From contig JBEVNR010000058.1 in the NCBI GenBank assembly GCA_040507985.1, positions 1-19,058 on the forward strand: a stretch of DNA of 19,058 bases, read 5' to 3'. Below the pieces are notes generated by a model. That model was given only the letters and a program-made list of their open reading frames with translations. It did not search any database and was not told where the DNA came from. A program made the translations under genes and the position numbers. This document shows positions 13,796 to 19,058 of this stretch, one piece after another. Within the stretch, counting starts at the first letter, position 1. The number at the start of each line of letters is the position of its first letter. Source of the stretch: JBEVNR01 sp040507985. GTDB taxonomy: Bacteria; Pseudomonadota; Alphaproteobacteria; Rickettsiales; UBA6187.

Positions 13796-14551
13796 ATGGC
13801 TCACATCCGCACCGCAATCTGTTTCTGCGCCGGAATGGGAACGCGCATGCGCCCTTACACTTATCATGCCCCAAAATCTCTGTTGCCGCTTGCAGGACGC
13901 TCGCTGTTGGCGCGGCACGTCGACGCGCTGGCGGCTTCGGGCGTGCGCCGGATTATCGTCAACGCGCATTACATGGCCGAAAAGGTGGAATACCACGTCA
14001 AAAGCCTGCGGCGCCGCTTTCCCGCCTTGTCCTTCGTTTACGTCAGGGAAGAAGGAGAGGCTGCGCTCGAAACCGGCGGCGGCGTTGTCAACGCCTTGCC
14101 CCATATCGATGACGCGCATTTCTACGCCGTCAACGCCGACGCGCTTTTTCCGCCAAACGCTTACGTGCGGGAATTGCGGCGGCTGCGCGACGCGCGAATT
14201 TTTTTTGACGAAGACGACGCGCACGCACTGTTGCTTCAACCGATAGGCCGGCAATACGGATATGCGGGAAAAGGGGATTTCTCGTTTTCGGAAGGGGCGC
14301 GCATCTATTTGTCGAAGGGAGAAAAAACGCCATGCTACGTTTTTTCCGGAATGCAGCTATTGTCGCGCCATTATTTTACCGACAAGCCGCGCGACGTCTG
14401 GTCGCTGAAATCGCTCTACCGGGACCCGGCGCAGCGTCTCTACGGGGTCGTGAGCCGATCCGCGCCCTGGCTGCACGTGGGCGATCCGGCGGCGCTGGCC
14501 CAAGCGGAAAGATACGTGCGGCGCCTGACGTTCAAGGAGAAATTAAATTAA
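13796..14551 (+). CDS. murU: MurU-like sugar-1-phosphate nucleotidyltransferase
   Basis: NTP-transferase fold protein most like MurU, which makes UDP-MurNAc from MurNAc-1-phosphate in the peptidoglycan recycling route that bypasses MurA/MurB. From the ATG at 13796 (251 aa): the nucleotide loop CAGMGTRMRP (11-20) with PKSLLPLAGRSLL (27-39), RIIVNAHYMAEKVE (52-65), EGEAALETGGGVVNALPHI (86-104), metal site NAD (113-115) and WLHVGDP (225-231). All match MurU better than glucose- or mannose-specific relatives, though the sugar cannot be proved from sequence. The partner kinase AmgK is not adjacent. The start is 4 bases after the hemW stop; no Shine-Dalgarno sequence is clear. Two TAA stops in tandem end it, and the frame then stays open to 14731. 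Confidence 0.82.
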   Translation: MAHIRTAICFCAGMGTRMRPYTYHAPKSLLPLAGRSLLARHVDALAASGVRRIIVNAHYMAEKVEYHVKSLRRRFPALSFVYVREEGEAALETGGGVVNALPHIDDAHFYAVNADALFPPNAYVRELRRLRDARIFFDEDDAHALLLQPIGRQYGYAGKGDFSFSEGARIYLSKGEKTPCYVFSGMQLLSRHYFTDKPRDVWSLKSLYRDPAQRLYGVVSRSAPWLHVGDPAALAQAERYVRRLTFKEKLN

Positions 14552-14554
14552 TAA

Positions 14555-14731
14555 ATTAATTTTCTGCCGCACCTGCCGGGGGTTAAGACGAAGCAAGTCC
14601 GCGCTCGGTTGGGCGAACCCGATCATCTGCCAAGCGTCGAGGACGTGCAAAAAATCATGGCGGCGCACGACGCCGATCCGGCCAAAACCCCATCTCCCAG
14701 CCTTGCGCTCCGTTGGATACTTCGTCTCTAA
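14555..14731 (+). pseudogene. Possible gene remnant after murU
   Basis: After the double stop of murU the same frame stays open for 58 codons, from ATT at 14555 to TAA at 14729-14731, and reads like protein (PGVKTKQVRARLGEPDHLPS, then VEDVQKIMAAHDADPAKTP and ALRWILRL). The codon choice resembles neighbouring genes. The only internal Met codon is at about codon 39. It could be the tail of a lost gene; the pattern faintly recalls the core-binding region of tyrosine recombinases, but I cannot establish that. Confidence 0.25.
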
Positions 14732-14820
14732 ATCCCCCGCCGCCTTTAGTTTCTTCCGTTGGTTTAGCGTCGTCGCGCCTATCTTCGGAATTCCCGACGC
14801 TTCCTTCAGCGTACGCCCTC

Positions 14821-14880
14821 CTGAAAATCGTCTCGTTTAGCTACGCCGGCCTATGGCTCAAAAAGTGCATACGGCCTAGC
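14821..14880 (+). repeat. Dispersed intergenic repeat, copy C
   Basis: A 60-base unit beginning CTGAAAATCGTCTCG and ending GTGCATACGGCCTAGC. Its reverse complement occurs at 18893-18951 with only two mismatches over 59 bases. It also shares its core with copies at the window start and at 6.5 kb. An ORF running through it is taken as chance. The flanks 14732-14820 and 14881-15048 contain nothing else I can name. Confidence 0.85.
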
Positions 14881-15048
14881 AACCACCTGCAAACTCCGGA
14901 CTTTAGGGGCTTTTGAGGTCAAGAGAACGGTGCTGAAATTGACGTTTTCGGGGTCGATCTTTTTTGACCGAAATCAGGCAACTAGAACTGCGCTTAAAGC
15001 CCCGTCCCATAAGGGTTTTGGAGCGTTTTTTGGTATGTGTTTGCAAGA

Positions 15049-15125
15049 TGGTGGGCGGTAGAGGACTCGAACCTCCGACCTCTACGATGTCAACGTAGCG
15101 CTCTAACCAACTGAGCTAACCGCCC
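15049..15125 (-). tRNA. tRNA-Val, anticodon GAC
   Basis: Minus-strand cloverleaf of 77 bases including an encoded CCA. The acceptor stem is GGGCGGT/ACCGCCC with discriminator A, the D-arm is AGCTCAGTTGGTTAGAGC, the anticodon stem is CTACG/CGTAG with loop TTGACAT (anticodon GAC, valine), and the T-loop is TTCGAGT between GGAGG and CCTCT (one G-T pair). It faces away from the genes to its right. Confidence 0.97.
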
Positions 15126-15152
15126 ATAAAAATACGCGTACATTAAAGTACG

Positions 15153-15181
15153 CTTATATATATTTTACGTCCTTCATTCAA
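15153..15181 (-). promoter_or_regulatory. Promoter for tRNA-Val
   Basis: On the minus strand TTGAAT (15176-15181), a 17-base spacer and TATAAG (15153-15158) lie about 28 bases upstream of the tRNA. A perfect inverted repeat GCGTAC-N6-GTACGC (15136-15153) falls between the -10 and the tRNA 5' end, in the leader. Confidence 0.6.
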
Positions 15182-15273
15182 GCAAAATATATATGGCTTA
15201 TGCGATGTGCGATATAAATTATTTCATGAGGGAACGTCCCGATTAACTTAACAATCATGTGGAGGCGAAAGCC

Positions 15274-15369
15274 ATGACCCAGAATAAGACCCCCAACCAA
15301 AATTCAAGCAAATCCCCTTCTTCTCCCGCAAAACCGTCAAGCGCGTCAAAAAGCACGCCGAAAAAATAA
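15274..15369 (+). CDS. Small basic Lys/Ser/Pro-rich peptide (31 aa)
   Basis: The ATG is preceded by GGAGG (15261-15265) at an ideal 8-base distance, one of the best ribosome sites in the window. The product starts MTQNKTPNQNSSKSPSSP and ends SKSTPKK; it is made almost entirely of Ser, Lys, Pro, Asn, Thr, Ala and Gln, with no hydrophobic core, so it is expected to be disordered and positively charged. It is followed by a perfect 20-bp palindrome and a strong terminator, so it forms a complete small transcription unit between tRNA-Val and the FAD protein gene. Function unknown; a nucleic-acid-binding or histone-tail-like role is only suggested by composition. Confidence 0.65.
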   Translation: MTQNKTPNQNSSKSPSSPAKPSSASKSTPKK

Positions 15370-15379
15370 GTGGGGCGGA

Positions 15380-15399
15380 TTTTGCAAGATCTTGCAAAA
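15380..15399. repeat. Perfect 20-bp palindrome after the small gene
   Basis: TTTTGCAAGATCTTGCAAAA is its own reverse complement. It begins 11 bases after the stop of the 31-aa peptide gene, and its last two bases overlap the left arm of the terminator stem. It could be a dimeric protein site, or a second RNA hairpin competing with the terminator. Confidence 0.75.
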
Positions 15400-15434
15400 A
15401 GGGCGGCAGCGAAAGTTGTCGCCCTTTATTTTTT
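15398..15434 (+). terminator. Strong intrinsic terminator of the 31-aa peptide gene
   Basis: AAAGGGCGGCA (15398-15408) pairs with TGTCGCCCTTT (15417-15427), 11 pairs with one G-U, around an 8-base loop, followed by ATTTTTT. This is a textbook rho-independent terminator. Confidence 0.85.
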
Positions 15435-15477
15435 CGCCCTGATTTTTTAAAAACACCCCGTTGCATAAAAATACCGA

Positions 15478-15505
15478 TTGACGCATTCCCGTATCTTTTT
15501 ATAAA
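15478..15505 (+). promoter_or_regulatory. Promoter for the FAD/NAD(P)-binding protein gene
   Basis: TTGACG (15478-15483), a 16-base spacer and TATAAA (15500-15505). The leader to the ATG at 15588 would be about 75 bases. Confidence 0.6.
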
Positions 15506-15587
15506 AAGCCTTACCTTTTTGTTTCGGCGCCTCGCGACCTATATTCGTCTTTAAGGAAATTACCTGTTACTATAGCTCGCCTTCTCG

Positions 15588-17213
15588 ATGGGGGAGAAAA
15601 AAACGTTGCTCTTCGCAGGCTATGGCCACGAGGGCGTAATGGCGGCGTTTTTTTTAGCCATGCAATATTATTCTTATTTACAAAGCGGGGCATTGGTTTT
15701 TCTTGTGGTGAATTCTCCGAGCGACCCGGCTCTTTTCGCTCGCGGCGTCGCGTTTCGGCAGTCGGACCCAACCCTATATTCCGGCAATTTTTCCGCTATT
15801 TTTCGTTTCGTCATTAATTGGCTGGCCAATTGCGGAAACAAAGACCATCCTCTCTTAAAAACGTTATGGAGTAGCGCACAATATAATGCCGTCAAAGACG
15901 TAAAAGGGGAATGCGGAAGGTCGCTCATAGGCGATTTCACCCGCTTGCTTGCCGAAATTCTGCAAAACGCCTTGCCGAAAGAAGGATATGTCATTCTGCA
16001 TGCGAAATTAACGGGGGTATTGCGGCAAGACGACGGCAAATATGCCGTAAAAACCGACGCCGACGAAAACGCCGCCTTGGTTGACGTCGTCTATTTTGCC
16101 TTAGGTCGCGTTCCCAACGCTTTTACCTTTTCCCTTGGGGAAAACGACGTTCCCTATTTTTGGTACGATTTGGAGAAAACGGACAGCATCCTTTCCGCGT
16201 TAGCCGGCAAAAAAAACGCCTCCGCTATTGTGGGCGGAGGGAATAAAACGGCATACGAATTCATTTTGTACGCCGCCAACAAAGGGTTTGTCGGAAAAAC
16301 CATGCTGGTTGCCCCCTCGCCCTGCCACTTCATAGAAAATTCGCCGGAAACGCAGGCACACCTGACGTCTCGACTGACCTATGAATATATTCAAGGAAAA
16401 ATCGACGGAAACGGCAATGACGAAAACGGAAGGTTCGTCACTATTCAGACGTTGACGGGCACGGAAAAGCGTTACGTCGATACGGTCGTCAACGCCACGG
16501 GAATTTCCGCGGTGCATCCGTTATATGCAACGCTTCCCGAGCTGATCGAGCAGACGGAACTCTCGCCGAACGCGTCGTTTTGCCACCAAAAAACGCCTGC
16601 TCCCCTTTTGACGCATAGAATGAAGCTGGGAGATAAGTTTAGGCACCTGATGCATAACCCCGACGCCGTTATTGCCTGCATATTTACCGACGAGACGGAT
16701 CGCGGCGCCGACATGGCAAAAGCGGCGGTCAGTTTGGCGGGAAATAGTTTCGTCGGGCAACTATGGATTTTTACGTCGGGAAGCGCGCTTGACGATAACG
16801 GCAATCTTCCCGTTGCGGAATATGAAAAGAACAGTTTTTCGGATAAAACGGCAAATATGCGCATAAGCATCGTGACGGGAAGCGTTGTGGGCGTAACCGG
16901 CGCCGCGGATGGCGGATGGAGCGTCGAATATCGACCGACGAATGAGACAATTGACGACTACGCGACGGTAGATGGCGTGATGGATATGGCAAACGCCGTG
17001 CTTAAGGCGAAAGAAATAGAACCGGATTTCGAAGCGCGCGCGTTTTTAAGACCGAAATATCCTTCCATTGCCGGAGCGTATCCCTTTATTCCTTATCAAT
17101 GCGACCATAGGACCGCCGAAGACCGCGCTTCAGGCTGTAGCAGCTCGAATTTTTTAGCGAAAATCGCACATGTAACGGATTTTCTGTCGTTGCCCAAAAT
17201 CCTTGAGGCGTAG
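15588..17213 (+). CDS. FAD/NAD(P)-binding protein (NAD_binding_9-like)
   Basis: A 541-aa flavoprotein-like oxidoreductase of unknown substrate. The N-terminal dinucleotide site is an unusual LLFAGYGHEGVMAA (7-20; usually GxGxxG with a small residue at the fourth position). ARGVAFRQSDPTLYSGNFSA (51-70) and ECGRSLIGDFTRLLAEIL (108-125) match the 'GVAY...LLNVPA' and 'RxxFGDYLxxL' features of the FAD-NAD(P)-binding family PF13454. A second Rossmann motif AIVGGGNKTAYEFI (213-226) and a flavoprotein VNATGISAVHPLY segment (301-313) follow. The C-terminal 200 residues (about 340-541, with IACIFTDETDRG and QLWIFTSGSALDDNG) are unassigned; GSVVGVTGAADGGWSVEY may be a further beta segment. No signal peptide or membrane helix. 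The ATG at 15588 starts the dinucleotide fold at once; no Shine-Dalgarno sequence is near. It is single-gene, with its own promoter and terminator, and is more AT-rich than the housekeeping genes. Confidence 0.7.
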   Translation: MGEKKTLLFAGYGHEGVMAAFFLAMQYYSYLQSGALVFLVVNSPSDPALFARGVAFRQSDPTLYSGNFSAIFRFVINWLANCGNKDHPLLKTLWSSAQYNAVKDVKGECGRSLIGDFTRLLAEILQNALPKEGYVILHAKLTGVLRQDDGKYAVKTDADENAALVDVVYFALGRVPNAFTFSLGENDVPYFWYDLEKTDSILSALAGKKNASAIVGGGNKTAYEFILYAANKGFVGKTMLVAPSPCHFIENSPETQAHLTSRLTYEYIQGKIDGNGNDENGRFVTIQTLTGTEKRYVDTVVNATGISAVHPLYATLPELIEQTELSPNASFCHQKTPAPLLTHRMKLGDKFRHLMHNPDAVIACIFTDETDRGADMAKAAVSLAGNSFVGQLWIFTSGSALDDNGNLPVAEYEKNSFSDKTANMRISIVTGSVVGVTGAADGGWSVEYRPTNETIDDYATVDGVMDMANAVLKAKEIEPDFEARAFLRPKYPSIAGAYPFIPYQCDHRTAEDRASGCSSSNFLAKIAHVTDFLSLPKILEA

Positions 17214-17235
17214 CGTGCGTTCTATGCGTTGACGT

Positions 17236-17263
17236 TGCGCTCGCAGGCGACGCGCATATTTTT
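17236..17263 (+). terminator. Terminator of the FAD/NAD(P)-binding protein gene
   Basis: TGCGC-TCGC pairs with GCGA-c-GCGCA around AG (17236-17256, one bulged C), followed by TATTTTT. It lies 22 bases after the stop. Confidence 0.65.
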
Positions 17264-17298
17264 AAAAAATAACGAAAAAAATATTGAATCCCAATCGA

Positions 17299-17327
17299 TT
17301 GAATAATTGTTAAAAATTAGTTATAAT
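17299..17327 (+). promoter_or_regulatory. Promoter for the helical-repeat protein gene
   Basis: TTGAAT (17299-17304), exactly 17 bases, then a consensus TATAAT (17322-17327), in very AT-rich surroundings. The transcript would have a long leader of about 165 bases before the ATG at 17500; a hairpin GCGCGTCTT-N9-AAGAC-AT-GCGC (17368-17396) lies in it. Confidence 0.65.
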
Positions 17328-17499
17328 TCTGCGATAAGATGTGAAGTTAAGTATGGTATATTTTCTCGCGCGTCTTTTCTCTATTAAGACATGCGCCTTA
17401 CAAAAAGCCGGCGCTGCGGGAAAAAATAAAAAAACGACGCTTTGGCGTTCTCGCCGCTGCGTCCCGACATAGCTAATACAGGCGTAGAGAGTTAACCTT

Positions 17500-18861
17500 A
17501 TGCTACATAAACCGGATAGGGACCATGTGAATTTTTTACGCCACATGGACATTACGGACGAAGATTGCGAGAACATAAAAAAAGAGAGCAACGCTGCCGT
17601 GACGCTCGGCCAAGTGCAGTCGGCGCTCTATCACTACATGCCGCTTATGCCTTATTTTTCGGGCAAACAAATGGTGGCGATGCTCAATCGCTGCATTTGC
17701 GCCGAACACGGCGTGGGCGCCTTCGAGACGGGGCTAAAGCGTCTGGCTGCGGTGACGGCGCCGGATTCGCCGCTGCGCATGTATTGGGAGCCGAAAAATT
17801 TTTCTTCCATTTTGGTGGCGTCGGAAGCCTATCTGTTCGGCAATCTGGTGGTTCTGGAAGAAATTACCGAACCGGTGAAGCATTTAGACAATAAAAGCAA
17901 AATTGAAGTTTTATCGCAATATTTTCATCCGCGCAGCCTCTCCTCGATATTGACGGCGGCAAAAAGCTATTTGCGGGGCAACGTCGACGCGCTGATTCAC
18001 ATGGTGCGCCATCGGAGCGCGGCGCATTTCAACGCCACGCAATTCGAGGTGTTGCGCGCCAACGGCCTCACCACCAAAAATATCGCCGCCATTCTTACCA
18101 ACTCGCGCGGGCACCTGCCGGACAACATCGAGGAAATTACCAAGTTCGTGTCCGAAAAAAACCGTTTGATGAACGACATGACGCGCCTCGAATGGATGGG
18201 AAAAGCCGGATTCGCGCCCACGCAAGTGGCGGCAATGCTGGGATATTCTCGCGGCAGGTTGCGCGAGAACGTGCGCCTGATGATCGACATGGTAACGAAC
18301 CGCTACCACGATTTAGGCAACCGCACCCGCCTGGAGGCGTTTAGGGAAATAGGGTTTCGCGACGACGATATCGTTTCGGTGCTGAAGCGCATGGGAAAAG
18401 GACGAAATTTTTCCGTCAATCTCGACGACCTGCTTTGCCTTACCAAAAACGAGTTGCGGGAACGCACCTCCGTCTCCTTCACCGCCCTGCCGGAAGCGTC
18501 CTCGGCGGAAAAAGCGCGGCTGGCCCACATCGCGGCCCAATTGGAGGCGGAGGCGCTGGAGGCAAAGAAAAAGGCGGACGCCAAGGCCGACATCGCGCGC
18601 ATTGCCGAAGAGGCCAAGCAAATGCTTAACCTTACCATGAAAAAAACGCTTAACGTCAAGCCGGCGTCCGCGCCGGAACCCGAAGCGGCGCGCGCGCGCG
18701 GCGAAAATACCTTGTCGCTGAACCTTCCCAAAAAAGAAGCCGCGCCTTTGAAAAGCGAGCCGGAAGGGCTTGTCGTGGAAAAAGTGCGCCCGTCTTCATC
18801 GATTATGGACGGATTGCGTTCGGCGAGAAAAGCGGCGTCGCCTTTGGTTGAAGGTGCATAG
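17500..18861 (+). CDS. Tandem 46-48-residue helical-repeat protein (TALE/mTERF-like modules)
   Basis: Unknown family, 453 aa. After a 52-residue N-terminal region there are about five and a half repeats: F53-Y95, W96-Y141, F142-G189, L190-G237, F238-G285 and a partial one from F286. Within each, a hydrophobic residue at 1, a core like IAAIL at 6-10 and Leu at 17 recur; Asn at 20 is identical in four repeats (N115, N161, N209, N257), and repeats end in LRANG, MGKAG or FREIG. Examples are GLTTKNIAAILTNSRGHL and GFAPTQVAAMLGYSRGRL. This local pattern resembles TALE repeats (GLTxxQVVAIASNxGG) and mTERF motifs, but the period is longer than either (about 34 and 30). A coiled coil (about 334-380) and a disordered Lys/Pro/Ala-rich tail follow. 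There is no signal peptide. Weak ribosome site GAGAG. A role in binding nucleic acid or proteins is inference. Confidence 0.8.
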   Translation: MLHKPDRDHVNFLRHMDITDEDCENIKKESNAAVTLGQVQSALYHYMPLMPYFSGKQMVAMLNRCICAEHGVGAFETGLKRLAAVTAPDSPLRMYWEPKNFSSILVASEAYLFGNLVVLEEITEPVKHLDNKSKIEVLSQYFHPRSLSSILTAAKSYLRGNVDALIHMVRHRSAAHFNATQFEVLRANGLTTKNIAAILTNSRGHLPDNIEEITKFVSEKNRLMNDMTRLEWMGKAGFAPTQVAAMLGYSRGRLRENVRLMIDMVTNRYHDLGNRTRLEAFREIGFRDDDIVSVLKRMGKGRNFSVNLDDLLCLTKNELRERTSVSFTALPEASSAEKARLAHIAAQLEAEALEAKKKADAKADIARIAEEAKQMLNLTMKKTLNVKPASAPEPEAARARGENTLSLNLPKKEAAPLKSEPEGLVVEKVRPSSSIMDGLRSARKAASPLVEGA

Positions 18862-18892
18862 AATAGACTTCTTGCATAACCCTACGCAACGC

Positions 18893-18951
18893 CTAGGCTG
18901 TATGCACTTTTTGAGCCATAGGCCAGCGTAGCTAAACGAGACGATTTTCAG
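18893..18951 (-). repeat. Dispersed intergenic repeat, copy D (inverted relative to C)
   Basis: Reverse complement of copy C at 14821-14880 with two mismatches in 59 bases. It starts 31 bases after the stop of the helical-repeat gene. With copy C it encloses about 4.1 kb holding tRNA-Val, the small peptide gene, the FAD protein and the repeat protein. Confidence 0.85.
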
Positions 18952-18963
18952 GGATTTTTTTAG

Positions 18964-19050
18964 CGAGCCACCGGCCAGCGAAGCTAAAATTTCGTTCGTT
19001 TTTGCGGGAATAGTGAACTATTTAGCTGCGCTGACCTTCGGTTCAAAAAA
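18964..19050. repeat. Two diverged repeat copies arranged as an inverted repeat
   Basis: 18965-18986 reads, on the minus strand, as a diverged copy of the same unit (TTTTAGCTTCGCTGGCCGGTGG). 19021-19050 is another on the plus strand (TTTAGCTGCGCTGACCTTCGG). Together their arms can pair (GGCCAGCGAAGCTAAA with TTTAGCTGCGCTGACC), giving a large imperfect hairpin. The element continues beyond the window edge. Confidence 0.6.
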
Positions 19051-19058
19051 ACGAAAGG

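Noticed and set aside
13217..14254. 345-aa open frame on the minus strand opposite hemW and murU
   Set aside because: Its sequence is Arg/Pro/Ala-rich low complexity typical of antisense frames in GC-rich genes, and both strand partners are well-recognised families.
14713..14916. 67-aa plus-strand frame ending in SYAGLWLKKCIRPS
   Set aside because: It runs through dispersed repeat copy C; the apparent protein is the repeat read in one frame.
1..19058. CRISPR array, rRNA, prophage or complete insertion sequence
   Set aside because: I saw no regularly spaced direct repeats, no rRNA-like sequence, and no transposase, integrase or phage structural gene. The dispersed repeats are too short and irregularly spaced.

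Overview
The window looks like a piece of an alphaproteobacterial chromosome. This rests on gene content: CpaC and CpaD of the Caulobacter-type Tad/Flp pilus, a short PurS, the cbb3-oxidase factor CcoS, a MurU-type uridylyltransferase, HemW, and an AMIN-domain amidase. Many short dispersed intergenic repeats and several lineage-specific genes would suit a host-associated lineage with a repeat-rich genome, but that is inference and I cannot name the species.

Layout. (1) 1-3002: a tandem pair of paralogous genes of unknown function (308-1330 and 1794-2849, +). Promoter region, first ~22 codons and 3' hairpin are nearly identical, while the middles have diverged. (2) 3003-4777 (-): cpaC (outer-membrane secretin) and cpaD (lipoprotein), translationally coupled by a 4-bp overlap. 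(3) 5058-7843 (-): a multi-pass membrane protein of unknown function and a 33-cysteine protein with about eight zinc-ribbon-like modules, separated by a repeat-bearing gap. (4) 7940-10328 (-): a housekeeping run purS-ccoS-osmC-yifB; ccoS (48 codons, GTG start) is easily missed. (5) 10329-10574: a divergent control region with a 12-C homopolymer between two promoter-like sites. (6) 10575-14551 (+): a tight run of amidase, FliH/SctL-like protein, hemW and murU. (7) 14552-19058: an accessory stretch with a small gene remnant, a dispersed repeat, tRNA-Val(GAC), a 31-aa basic peptide gene followed by a perfect palindrome and a terminator, an FAD/NAD(P)-binding protein, a tandem helical-repeat protein, and a cluster of inverted repeat copies at the right edge.

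Working together: cpaC/cpaD serve pilus secretion. CcoS (cbb3 oxidase assembly) and HemW (haem trafficking/insertion) both touch respiratory haem proteins. The amidase and MurU act on peptidoglycan. The most unusual items are the 46-48-residue repeat protein at 17500-18861, whose repeats look locally like TALE or mTERF modules, the multi-zinc-ribbon protein at 6707-7843, and the cassette-like paralog pair at the left end.
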